Below are positions 45,985 to 56,437 of a stretch of DNA of 64,000 nucleotides, in pieces. A program made the translations under genes and the position numbers. Where the stretch lies: assembly GCF_050624435.1 (NCBI RefSeq), contig NC_134530.1, positions 145,802,721-145,866,720 on the forward strand, written 5' to 3'. Each line of letters begins with the position of its first letter. The first letter of the stretch is position 1. The notes beneath the pieces are model-generated. The model saw nothing but the letters and a program-made list of their open reading frames with translations, ran no database searches and had not been told where the DNA came from. The DNA comes from Tenrec ecaudatus (taxonomy: Eukaryota; Chordata; Mammalia; Afrosoricida; Tenrecidae).

Positions 45985-46195
45985 TAGCTCTTGTTGTTGT
46001 TGTGTTTCCGAGAGTCTATTCTGATTCATAGTAGCCTTCTAGGACAAGAGTAGGTTTCGCCCATTGGGTTTCCAAAGCTGTAAGCTTTACTGAAGCCGAC
46101 TGATACATCTGTCTCCTATAAAGGGCCTGGTGAGTTTGAGTTACTGACTTTTCAGGTAGCTTAATCAATGGGTTTAATTGTATCACCAAGGCTCC
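45985..46195 (-). mobile_element. AfroSINE, reverse, pseudogene intron 4
   Basis: It starts with the reversed GTT-repeat tail and 'gtctattctgattcatagta' and ends near 'tgtatcaccaaggctcct', the reversed head. The flanking 46196-46490 shows nothing recognisable. Confidence 0.75.
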
Positions 46196-47049
46196 TACAC
46201 CACAGTTCTTATCACACTATATTTAATTATTATTTGTATTCCTTTATATGAGCTCCTTCAGGGCAGAAGCTCTATTTTATTTTTTTTCACTGTCCCTAGA
46301 GTGGAGAGTGAGTATTGAATGAATGAATGGTGACCAGGCAAATAGTCAAAAAAATCTAAACAGCAAGAAAGGTCTTGAGGGATTGGGGGTATTATTTTGT
46401 CCCCCAAAATGGCACTGTGGGTGAAACTTGCTCTTAGGAAAGCCCATGTCGAAGTCCATTACTTCCACTAAAATTATAATGACTTATTGATTCCAGTTTC
46501 TCTGACGTGGTTGCTTCCGCTGAAAACCACCAGTTTTCATGCAGTGGGCCATGCAGTTTCTGAGGAAGCATGACTTCAATGGTCTGGACATGGATTGAGA
46601 GTATCCATTCAACACCCGGCAACTCTTCCCTGTCCTGTTGAAGGTGACTCCTCCTTCCCTTCATCCAAAGAACATAGGATCTGGCCTACAATGGGCTGGG
46701 AATAAAGTCTGTGTCCGAGGAAGAGTTCCCAGCCCAGAGTATGGCTCTCACCCTTGCCAGTTCAAAGTCTGAATTCTTTGGTGCAAGATCTGATCATTCT
46801 TTCAGGAAAAACTTACAGTGGTCAAGTTAGAGGTGGTTCCACAATCCACAACATCAGGATGATTAATATATTTACAGTGAGAAACAGAACTGACAAAGAG
46901 TCTGAATCACTCACACAGTGGTTCTCTCTCCCTCCCACAGGTCTATAGGAAAAGTAAGCTATCCCTCACATATTTTCTTTGTGAGCAGCATGTGGGTAAA
47001 CTGAGTTCATTACTGGGGTTATCAATCCAACCAAAACCAAACTCATCGG

Positions 47050-47285
47050 GGTGGAGTCGATTCTGATCATCTGTCCGTGCTCTGATAAAAATCAGTGCTC
47101 AGTTGACTCTGACTCTTGATGACCCCACCTTCGTCAGAGTAGAACTGTGCACCATCGAATGTTTAATATCTGGTTTATTGGACATTGATCAGTAGGTCTT
47201 TTGTCTGAGATGTTTCTGGGTAGACATGAACTTCGAATGTTTCGGTCAGCAGCTGAGCGTGTTAACTGTTCGCCCCATCTAGGAA
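47050..47285 (-). mobile_element. AfroSINE fragments, reverse, pseudogene intron 5
   Basis: Reversed tail blocks appear twice ('gtcgattctgatcatctg' and 'gttgactctgactcttgatg'), so two SINE ends may be nested. The head end is diverged. Confidence 0.55.
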
Positions 47286-47880
47286 CTCCTCGACTCAGGG
47301 ATAGATAGGTGGATTGTTTGCCTCCAGGGGATGGGTCGTTCCCGTCATCAGACCAGACATACAGTTTTTGGATCTGGCCGCCCTCTCCTCTGGCCAGAGA
47401 GCCTGGTTAAGCACTAATGTTTACTTTCATACTCTTTACAGCCTCTCCTTCCCTGACTGAGTTTTTGACCAGTAGACTCAGTCACGTACTGCTTGAAAGG
47501 CTGGGAGTGATTTTAATCTCTTCCTATCATCTTTTTGTAGCTGTTGTTCTTGTTCCGCGCTGGCTGTTCATTTGTTCATTTTAGAGTTTAACTCTTGGAG
47601 GGTGACCACATTCTGCAAGTTCTTGGGAGACAGCTCCCTGCTGTTAAGAGGGACAAAGAACCTTAAACCGAACACTGAAGTTTTCTTTATAAGAAACATG
47701 ACCTTGTCACCTGCTCATGGTGTCCTCCAACCTGAGACCAGTGTCCCTGGTTTCACAGGCTTTTGAGCAAGAGGCTTCCCAGGACAACAAGTTGAGGTTG
47801 CTGCTTTCTGCTGCCATGTCTGCTGGCAAAAGTACTATTGAGACTGCCTTCCAGACCATTGAGATGTCTATGGAAGTACA

Positions 47881-47930
47881 CCCCAAGCCCAGGATGTCAT
47901 GAGCTTCCCCAAGCCCAGGATGTCATGATC
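47881..47930. repeat. Tandem 26-bp duplication beside pseudogene exon 6
   Basis: CCCCAAGCCCAGGATGTCAT begins at 47881 and again at 47907, each followed by 'ga'. The repeat starts five bases after the presumed exon 6 donor at 47876. The rest of this intron (47931-48390) shows no recognised element. Confidence 0.9.
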
Positions 47931-48513
47931 AGGGATCAGCAACCCCAAGACCCTCCCCACAGAGTGGATGATGCCAAGATACCTGGGATCAATGCTCAAG
48001 TACACTGGGCACACTCCCCAAAAGTAAGATGACAGAAATGTTGGAGGTAAAGACATGGGAAGTCAACATGGATCCTAATTTTGTTGATAAGCCTGTTCCC
48101 AAGGTTCTCGATGGTGAAAAGCTATTTGGAGAAAGTTGGTTGAAATCTCAAACTTCTTATACATTCTGAAGGCCTGAGTGCAGGTATTGATCATGGGTTG
48201 AGGGATTTTTATGTACTAGTTGCTCTAGGGATTGGGATGAGAGAGAATGGCATGAAGAATAATAGGGCATATTCCTCTATCATGTAATCCAAGATGACAC
48301 ATTTTTAGGGTATAGAAACTTTAATGGGGGATACCTGGTTTCCCTCATAACATTTCTTCTCTGCTTCCTACCCTCTTGCCACCAACGAAGGCACATGGAC
48401 CTCATCAATGTGATGACCTATGACTTGAGGGGCTCCTGGGAAGGCTTTACAGGAGAGGACAGCCCCTGTTTGCAGGACCTACAGACCAGGGAGGCTGCTA
48501 ATACTTTAAAGTG

Positions 48514-49401
48514 GTGAGTGGGAAAGTAGCTTCAAGACAGCCAATCCTAGTGATATACTCAAAGTGGATCTAAGACCCTGATTCAGGACTGAAAGGGAGA
48601 CTAAGGAAGCTGAATGAACTAAATGAAGATACATGTTCGTCAGAGGTGTAAGAGGCCCAGTCTGTCCTCTCCTAATTCAGCTCATGTGCCCCTCTCCCTT
48701 GTTCCTGTGATTGAGTGCATCCATTTATCTTTTACATCAAAGTAGGTAGGATAGTCATATAGGGTCATACAAAACAGTGGAGAAGTTTTCCAACCATGAT
48801 TTCCACGTGTGCAGGAACCACATTTTATGATACATCGCACTCCCACTCTATTCTCCCTTCTCTCTCTCCTCTTCCTCTTGCCTGGGGCTTATCTCTTGGA
48901 CTAGTATGGCTGCAATCACTATACCCATGTGTTTGCCTACTAGCTAGTAGGTGGTTAAGTGGACTGAATTTCAGTGAAAAATCAAACAGGGATTTAAAAA
49001 GTGGTATGGAAAATCTCCCAGATGGGCATTTCATGCTCAAATGACTGAGCTCCAGTATGCAGCCAGGTGGAGAGACAAGTGCTACATGGCTGAATTCCAG
49101 TCATGCCCTAAGTGCTAAATCCGTACTGCAGGAGGAAGGATAAAAGAGGAGAATTAATTTCAGCTCCCAGTTGACACTGGGCTCTGCCACCTGACCAACG
49201 GGCCCATTGCCCGAGGATCCCGCAGACACGCGTTCCAGAAGGGAGCGCTCCTGTCCCTTCACCACATTGGATTGTGGAAGGAGCTTGATACTGCGTTTGC
49301 AATTTCCAGAAAATTGTGCCCTAAATCTAAGCTGCTCTATAGGCTTTCGGACACTAGCTCGGTTACTTCTAAATGGTATCCCTTCCTTAACTTGTTTCCA
49401 G
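48514..49401. other. Pseudogene intron 7, nothing recognised
   Basis: No repeat family stands out in this 0.9-kb intron, and no alternative exon fits. Confidence 0.4.
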
Positions 49402-49779
49402 GAATATGCGATGAACTACTGGGAGAACCTAGGTGCCCTTGCTGAGAAGCTGAGGGTGGGCTCCGGGACTTATGCTCCTACCTTCACTCTCACAAACCCT
49501 GCCAACCCCGTGGGGATGCTCCCACCTCCGGCCCCGAAGGCAGGGCCCTCTACTCAGGAGGCTGGGACTCTTGCTTACTTTGAGGTAATTTCTTCAATGG
49601 ACCCAGCAATATCCACTCTCAAAGGACTGAAGATATTTCCAAGAAGAAAAAAATCCATGATCCCATCTTTAGTAGAGGGCGCCCCTTTGATTGAATATGG
49701 TAGGGATAAAACAGTCAAATGTTAACCTCTCAAAAAGTATATGTACATCTTGAACACTGTGGATAGAGGGTAGTTCATA

Positions 49780-49858
49780 TGAGGGGGCTTCACGAGGTTC
49801 ATGACAAATTGAATTAAAAAGATAATGGGATTTTCTATGAATCTTTAAAGCCCCCTCA
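49780..49858. mobile_element. Mariner-like MITE, near-palindromic, 79 bp
   Basis: The element starts TGAGGGGGCTT and ends AAGCCCCCTCA. The two arms pair over roughly 35 bases with a few mismatches around a short AT-rich centre. A TA precedes it (49778-49779) and TG follows, fitting a TA target with one later change. Size and layout resemble MADE1-type mariner MITEs, though the sequence is different from MADE1. Confidence 0.65.
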
Positions 49859-49959
49859 TGTTGCCTGAGTGCAAATGGAGAGGCAGGCTGTGCTGTAAAG
49901 TGTTGTTTGTTTGTGTTTGCATGTAATCACGTTCTCAAGCACAACAAACGAGGTCTTGT

Positions 49960-50110
49960 TATGATTGATCCTCATTTTACCAAAGAGACCACAGAGGCAC
50001 ATGGTTAATTACATAACCAGGCAATTTGCTGAAGGTCACAGAACTAGTAAAAGGCAGAGCAGAGTTGAAACCTGTTATCCAGCTCCGGAATCTTAGCTCT
50101 TAACCATTAT
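49960..50110 (+). mobile_element. Old L2/MIR3-type fragment
   Basis: It has 'ctcattttaccaaagagacc', 'tgctgaaggtcacagaacta' and 'gagttgaaacctgttatcca', the usual order in this ancient class. The rest of intron 8 (50111-50489) is unassigned. Confidence 0.5.
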
Positions 50111-51419
50111 GCTTCGTTATCCCTCCCTGTTACATTTTTTGAGGCAAAAACTCATTCAAGCAGGCTCTGGTAAGGTCATGTCAAAGGGAAGTTGGGCACA
50201 AAGCACAAAGAGGCTGTTTTGTCCATTGTCACGCAGATGGCTATTTGCAGACACGGGGAATGAATTCATGTCACATGTCTCCTCTCCCTACCCAGCACAC
50301 TGTGCCCTGGCTCACTAGCCTGAAACCAGGGCAGTGGAGCTGGCATGGGGCTGGAAACGTGTGCTCTTATTCCCAGCCAGGTGGGGCATGTGATGTGTCC
50401 TAGGAAGAAAAAGGAGAGACCAGAGAAAGGTGATCAGAACAGAGAGGGGCCTACCTGAGCCATGACTGTTCCTCTTGTATCTACCCTAGGTCTGCTCTTT
50501 CCTGAGAGGAGCCACCGAGGTGTGGAATGCCCCTCAGGAAGTGCCCCCTGCCTACAAGGGGATTCAGCGGACTGGATAAGACAACCCCAAGAGCTTTATT
50601 CTCAAGGTAAATTCCTTCACACCCTTTAATTGCCCAGTCAGGGAGGGAGTGAGGGACCTGCTCATGTAGTGCCCTTAAGCTGAAAGCCCAGAAGATGCCT
50701 TAGAGAGACCAGGTGAGGTGAGGCAAGAGCTGAGAGGTCCAAGGGACCATGGAAGCCAATGACGCGACTGCAACATCTGAACATTGGAGCTACTGTCCTG
50801 CCCCATGTGGTAGCAAGTGGCTGCCTGCCTTCCTTCGCTTTGCTCCTGCACTGTCTTCCCTCACTCCCCGAGACTCTCCTTTGACTCTTTCACCTGCTAT
50901 GCTCGATCTTGATCTAACGCTCTTATTACCGCTTCCTGGAGCAGACATCCTATCTCATGCCAAAATCACTATTACATCACAGTGTTCCTTGCGGCTTGCA
51001 GCGCATTCCTTTGGGCTCAAGGAAAGTCCAGTGGCAGAGATTCCTTGAGTCATGAGGCTTTTGGCCACTGACCCTTACATCACCAGATCTGAGGAGGCTA
51101 TAACTACTGACAAGCCTCAGGGCCCTTTCCCTCCACACTCACCCCATCGGGAACCCTTTCCTTGCTCAGGCACTTTGCTGGGTAAAGGGTTCTATAGCTC
51201 TTATGACATCATAGCCAATCCAAGATGAAGCTCAGACAATCTCCTCAGAAGGTTGTTTGTTTCACAGATGGCAAAAATAGGGGTGACTTGGAGCCCCAAG
51301 TCTTCCTTCTCCTTGATTTCTAGTACTAAAATATTTCCTTGTATAAAAAATATGTTCAGCGTGCGTCAGAGGGGGGATCCACCGACAAAGTTTTAACTGT
51401 TTGGGTCAGGATCATCCCT

Positions 51420-51640
51420 TCGATCTTCTATGCTCATCTCTCCAATGCTCTCTGTTGAGTAACCTCTTTCCTCCCATCCCTCCGTAGCGACAGAGGAAGC
51501 GAACTAGAGGCTTATTGCCTCCGTAGTTCCCACAAATGAATCTTGGACTCTCCATGTCATCCCTAGCCTTCTGTAACTAGTCTCACAATTTAGACTCTGA
51601 TATGAATCCCTTCTTCGACTTTGGGTTATATGCTTTACAT
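51420..51640 (-). mobile_element. Old L1 3' UTR fragment, pseudogene intron 9
   Basis: It matches 14020-14240 in order ('ctcatctctccaatgctctc', 'aggcttattgcctc', 'tctcacaatttagactctga'). Most of intron 9 before it (50607-51420) has no recognised content. Confidence 0.6.
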
Positions 51641-51789
51641 GGCTTCCAACATTTTCTGTACATTTGTTTGTTCATATTAGGGTGTGTATCTCAGAGGTGT
51701 TATGCCATTGGAGGTCACCCTCGTGAAGTTGTGATATATGTAACCCAGGATTGGTGCCCCTATAGGGACAGCAAGTAGAATAAGAGTTT

Positions 51790-51875
51790 CAGTTGTGGTG
51801 GTGATGGTGGTGGTGATGGTGGAGGCGGCGGGGTAGGGGGTGGAGAGTGGTTTGCAGTGGTGGGAGGAGTAAAAG
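51790..51875 (+). repeat. GGT/GGA-rich tract
   Basis: About 85 bases of imperfect GTG and GGA repeats with several G-triplets, which could form a G-quadruplex on the + strand. Confidence 0.6.
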
Positions 51876-52677
51876 GGAAATGATATCAAGGAGAGCAGGA
51901 AGAAATCAGTTTTTGAAACCTGTGGTAGTCATTGTATAATTTTGCTTGACATGATTGAGTGATATGATACATATATTAACTCCCAATTCATAAAAATTTC
52001 TGTTGTTAGATGAGAAATTAAGTCCATTGACCCCTCAAACTGACTGCAAGAAAGCCAATCCCATTCTATCCTCCCCATTGTCCTCCCTTTCCATCTCGCT
52101 GAAATTGCTCAGTGCACCTATGCACAGACACCCCAGAACCCCCAACTCTCTCCTAGGCTGAGTGGCTGTTAAAGAACAGCTTCGGAGGTGCCTTGTTCTG
52201 GGCCATTGACCTTCATGACTTCACGGGAACTTTCTGTGGAGCAGGTAAATACCCTCTCACGAATGCCATCAAATCTGCCCTCAGTGTCTCCACCCCCAGT
52301 AAGTAGTGATTTCTGCTTACTAGGCATGGCCTATCACATCAGGTTAAGAAATAAAATAAAAAGACAGGCCAAAGCTCTTCCAAGGTTGGGCTCAAAACTT
52401 TGTTCCTGTCGGTGGAGCTGCCACCCACCCAACATGCTGTGGAAGCTGCATTGAGGACCAAAAGGGCAGACCCTGGTTGACCCCTGGTCACCTGGTGAGT
52501 GGGATTCCTACTGAGAGAGAAGAGAGGCTTTATCAATATCCCCGAGGGTTGCCCCTGGGGGACCTGCTAGTGGAACCTTGATAAAGTTACCTGAGCGGAT
52601 CAGAGCTCAAGTACCTTGTCTCCTATTCCTCACCTGACCACCGCCAATCTTTATGCTCCGGTCTTTAAGCATTATGC

Positions 52678-52770
52678 AGAGCAAAGAAAAAGAAAGGGGA
52701 AAAAAGGTAAAGAAAAAGCAAGGAAGAGATTAAGAAATAAGGAAAAAGATAGAGAGAAGGAAAAATCTAA
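52678..52770 (+). repeat. Polypurine tract, pseudogene intron 10
   Basis: About 93 bases almost entirely A and G, in the 1-kb intron before the chitin-binding exon. The Lys/Glu-rich open frame across it is a consequence of composition, not a gene. Confidence 0.75.
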
Positions 52771-53029
52771 ATGTGTCCAGTTTGTACCTGCCCAGAAATG
52801 AGGAGTACAGTTATAGCTTGTGTCAGCACACAGGTCTGCCCAGGCCCTAAGGGCCAGGGCAAGTTGGCCTGGGAAACTGTAGGGGAAGCAAGTACTGACC
52901 ATTGGGTTTTTACTCTGTGCCAGGTTGGCTGGTACTTTGAGACTCCTTGTAATCTTTGCAGGTACTTTGGAAATCAGGCGTTACTAGTCTATTCACAAAT
53001 AATAACCCAAGAGAAATGTAGGACTTAGT

Positions 53030-53230
53030 GTGTTGTGTACCATGCACATTGGAAGATGATTGATATGCATCATCTCATTTTAATTTCTTAATAATTCTAA
53101 GAAGTTCTACTATTATCCCACCACATTGGTAAGAAAACAGAAGCCCAGAGAAGTTCTTACTTCGTTCAAGACCACACAGCTAGTAGCTGGGGCAGGCTGT
53201 GAGCAGGCAAGTGTATGTTTAACCCCTGGA
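53030..53230 (+). mobile_element. Old L2-type fragment
   Basis: It shows 'atcatctcattttaatttct', 'gaaaacagaagcccagagaa' and 'ttcaagaccacacagctagt', the L2/MIR3 order, and ends some 90 bases before the last pseudogene exon. Confidence 0.55.
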
Positions 53231-53319
53231 AGGGCCCACACTGACTGCAGACATGGCGCTCCTCCTGAGAAAGGGGTCCACTTCCAAGCCAATGGACACC
53301 TTTTCCTTTGACTCTTTAG

Positions 53320-53525
53320 GTTGCAGAGTGCCCCCATCGACCCGGGGCACCAGTGTGGCCCCTGTCGTCACTGCTGCTCCTGGGGGTAGCAGTGGTTTCT
53401 GTGCTGGAAAGTCCAATGGTCTCTATCCCAGCCTTCTACACCTGTGTGGATGGCACACCTGTGAAGAAGCTTGGCGAGCAGGCCTGATGTTTCACACGAG
53501 CTGCTCTTGCTGTAACTGGGCTTAA
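53320..53525 (+). other. Chitin-binding (CBM14) exon of the chitinase pseudogene, still open
   Basis: Joined in phase to exon 10 it codes a linker and then a CBM14-like domain from GFCAGKSNGLYP to SCSCCNWA and TAA at 53523-53525. The CNWA end is the same as in human CHIA. The Cys expected before AGL is Trp (AWRAGLMF), and the middle (LLHLCGWHTC) looks frame-shifted relative to the family and then restored. CHI3L2 has no such exon, so this separates the pseudogene from the chi-lectins. Confidence 0.85.
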
Positions 53526-53857
53526 GTAATCGGTTTGGTCCCTTAGGGATTGTGGGAGAGAAGGATGATTAAATGAAAGTTTCACATCAGGATGTCAAGT
53601 TGTCTGTTCTGCTTTATAAATCTGGATGGAATGATCTTGCATGCGAAAGAGATTGCTTCGAATCCCCTTTCCAAGTACCCTAGAAATCTTCTTCAGAGGG
53701 GTTAGGAAGGAGGAGGGAGCTGACTTGGTCTCCCGTAGCATCTGTATGGGAAGTAGTAAATCTTTTCCAGAAGCAAAAGGGGAGCAGCAATAAGAGGTTC
53801 TGGGGAGCAAGAGAGTTGAGTCCTTTCCCGGAAGTATGCCTCCACAGGGTCCTGTAA

Positions 53858-54066
53858 GAGGAGACCTGGTGGCATAGTAGTTAAGAGTTGCTAACCAGCA
53901 AGTCAGCAGTTTGAAACTACTAGCCGCCCCGAGGGAGAAATATGAGGCTTTCTACTCTCATAAAGAGCTATAGTCTCAGAAACCCACAGGAGCAATTTTC
54001 CCCTGTCCTATAGGGTCGCTATGAGTCGGAATTGACTCGATGGCTGTGAGTTTGGTTTGGATTTTG
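53858..54066 (+). mobile_element. AfroSINE
   Basis: A well-kept copy with head 'gacctggtggcatagtagtt' and tail 'ctatagggtcgctatgagtc' then 'attgactcgatggctgtgag'. It is the least diverged SINE of the window by eye. Confidence 0.9.
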
Positions 54067-54440
54067 GAAAGGTCTTGCAAAAAGACCTAGAAGAGTGATG
54101 GGATTCAAGCCATTTAATTTATGGCACCTCCCTCTTGGTCATTCTTTCTTCACCAAACTTAGTCATCTTCCAACTCTAGGTCTAAACACAAAGCAAGCTG
54201 GACTTGTTCTGAAGACAGAGCTCTTCCGGGGCTTTACGTGGGACAGTCTATGCACTCCACTCCCTCCTCTCCAAGGTCAAGAACAAAACACACACCAGCA
54301 CCACTAATTTCAAAATTATCTTTTAAAAAAACCCCAACAGAGCAACAACTTAATTCTCAACAGCTCATAGCAATAAGAAACAGGTTTTAAAAAGATATTT
54401 AAACATCCAAAATGCCTTGATTTCTTCCCTCTCTTATGAA

Positions 54441-54632
54441 ACCAAAAATCAAATGCATGCTATTGAGTGGATTCACACTCATAGCAACCCTACAGAACAG
54501 AGTTAGGGTTTCTAAGGCAATACCTTTACAAGAGCAGACAGCTTCATCTTCCTCTCACAGAGTGGCTAGTGGGTTTGAACCTTGAGTTAGCAACCCAATG
54601 TTTAAGTCATCATGCCATTAAGGCTCCTCCAC
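54441..54632 (-). mobile_element. AfroSINE, reverse
   Basis: The tail at left ('gattcacactcatagcaacc') and reversed head at right ('catcatgccattaaggctcc') are clear. It abuts a second reversed copy. Confidence 0.75.
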
Positions 54633-54639
54633 TTTAGGA

Positions 54640-54822
54640 AAACAAAAATATCAAGCCAACGGTGATTGAATCAAATCTGACTCATGGAGATCCTATATAC
54701 AATTTCCAAGACTGTAAATCTATTGGGAACAGACAGCCTCAACTTTCTCCCACAAAGTCATTGGTGGGTTTGAACCACTGACCAAAAGGTTAACAGCCCA
54801 ACACTTACCCAAAGAATCGAGA
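54640..54822 (-). mobile_element. AfroSINE, reverse
   Basis: It has 'aatctgactcatggagatcc' at left and 'gttaacagcccaacacttac' at right. With the preceding copy it forms a direct pair eight bases apart. The region 54823-55740 that follows has no recognised element or gene. Confidence 0.7.
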
Positions 54823-55789
54823 GCATTACCTGTGGAAATTTGGAAGAAATATGGTTTCCATTTCCTTGTAGCAGGATTTTAAGTATCAGTTATTTTACAA
54901 GATTGTTTGAGGATCCCAGCTTTATAGTTTTAACTTGCATTAAAATGTAATATAAGTTAAAATATATATACAACTAGCCCCAGAAATTAAAAATGAGCTC
55001 ATTATAATTCTATTGTGACACTACACGCCAATGTACCCTTCAATTTCCTTAGAGAATGCAGGAGGAAACTGAAAGAAAGGGAACATTACAGTCATGTGGG
55101 AGATCTTATACTTATTATCTCCAAGATAATGGCTCATTTCTTCAAAACATTGATTTAGAAGCTGGGGAGACTGTCGTTCACAGAGCAAGAAAGCTATGCA
55201 GTTTACTGGGGAGATTTCTGGAATGTACTGTCTACAGACCAGGCACCGGCAATGAGCCGAACCTCTTGAGGCCTCTCCCGCTTCCTCCCCTCTCTCAGTT
55301 GGAGGATGAGCAGTGTGCTGGAACATCTCAGTCATCCCGGGACACTCCTGGGTTTTTACTGCTGTTCCAGAATGCCTGGAATTCAGCAATTGTACTGTTT
55401 TTAAAAATTTTGTTAGCAAATGTTTTTATTATTAGGTGCATTAAAGTCTAGAATGGGGTTGATAGACCTGCACTTTATATTTTAAGTTCCTGTCATGCTC
55501 TATACATAGAATCCTTACTTTAACACATTTTTAAATCTGAATGCTCACCAGAATCATGTTGTGTTGAATTATGTTGTGCCCCTCAAAAATACATGTTAGA
55601 ATCTTAATGCTAGACTTGTGGGTGCATACACGTGCACGCACACACTCGAAGGTACGTAAAACAGTAGTATTGCTACTAGCGTCCAAGTTCATACCTGCAT
55701 GGGGTTATTCCAAACAAATGAGCTTCAACTTGTCTCTGTGATCAGTGAGTGAATGACTGCAGACACGTTCTTTTATCAATGCACTCGCC

Positions 55790-55960
55790 TTTGACTCCTT
55801 AGGGTGAGCTGTCCAATAAGCATTTCATTGGGAAACTTGTCTCATTCACCCGACTGCCCTGATCTTGCCCCTTCCAGCTTCTTTTTGTTCCCTCAATTCA
55901 AAGAAGATTGAAAAAGAGTGGCATCTGAGTGCCTTAAGGACACCCAAACTGCTGGTTTGA
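55790..55960 (+). pseudogene. Possible mariner-family transposase relic
   Basis: One frame reads SHSPDCPDLAPSSFFLFPQF at about 55844-55903. It resembles the mariner signature YSPDLAP-D-FLFP, in which the second Asp of the catalytic triad lies, with two extra residues. Frames stop directly after (GAT TGA). No terminal repeats were found. The call rests on this short motif only. Confidence 0.4.
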
Positions 55961-56021
55961 CATGGTCTAGATCAAAGCCACATGGCATTCCCCTGGTCTG
56001 TTTACACAACTGCTTCTAGAA

Positions 56022-56208
56022 CAGTGGTTCTCAGCCTGTGGGTTGCAACCCCTTTGGGGGTTGATTGACCCTTTCACAGGGGTTGCCTGATCCTTGACAG
56101 TAACAAAATTACATTTATGAAGTAGCAACAAAAATAATTTTCTGTTTAGGGGTCACCACAATGAACTGTACTAAAGGGCTGCGGCATTAGGAAGGTTGAG
56201 AACCACTG
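56022..56208 (-). mobile_element. SPIN-like non-autonomous hAT transposon, second copy
   Basis: Ends are CAGTGGTTCTCAGC and GGTTGAGAACCACTG. It is the reverse of the copy at 12714 and has the blocks 'accctttcacaggggttg' and 'ttatgaagtagcaacaaaaa'. Flanking octamers ttctagaa and ttttagat agree at six positions, fitting an 8-bp target duplication. Confidence 0.75.
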
Positions 56209-56212
56209 TTTT

Positions 56213-56437
56213 AGATCCATGGACAGGTTTCACATGAGCACAATGAAGTATTCTGCAATTCCCATTCTTCTCAAGGCCATCCACAGCTTGTTATGATTCA
56301 CCCAGTCGAATGCTTTGACGTAGTCAATAAAACACAAGTAAACCTCTTTCTGGTATTCTCCACTTTCAGACAAGATTCATCTGACATTAGAGATGATATC
56401 CTTTGTTCCACATCCTCTTTTGAATCTGGCCCAAACT
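56213..56437 (-). mobile_element. RTE LINE fragment
   Basis: It matches RTE reverse-transcriptase antisense text such as 'aattcccattcttctcaa' and 'gtcaataaaacacaagtaaa', shared with 33530-33610. It is cut on the right by an L1 piece. Confidence 0.75.

Larger units (their letters stand above)
38163..53525 (+). pseudogene. Acidic mammalian chitinase-like (CHIA-type) pseudogene with chitin-binding exon
   Basis: It is a broken GH18 chitinase gene. Exons are about 38163-38187, 44041-44081, 44177-44377, 45763-45819, 46497-46643, 47759-47875, 48391-48513, 49402-49584, 50490-50606, 52157-52298 and 53320-53525. Exon order and sizes follow the family (exon 4 is exactly 57 nt, exon 8 is 183, exon 9 is 117). 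The catalytic motif codes GLDMD-stop-EYP, with TGG changed to TGA at 46596-46598; the catalytic Glu codon remains. Other lesions are one-base deletions in exons 3 (201 of 202 nt), 5 (after ENHQ) and 7 (123 of 124 nt), a TAA at 50577-50579 where the family has Tyr in VGYDN, an unrecognisable exon 6 acceptor, and a GC donor after exon 1. Exons 8, 10 and 11 are still open. ATTAAA at 53568 may be the old poly(A) signal. Some residues are CHIA-like (GATEVW, APQEVP) and others CHI3L1-like (PLTNAIK, SAGKSTI), so I leave the orthologue unnamed. Confidence 0.88.

Noticed and set aside
52616..52801. Lys/Glu-rich 61-codon frame
   Set aside because: It arises from a polypurine tract in a pseudogene intron.
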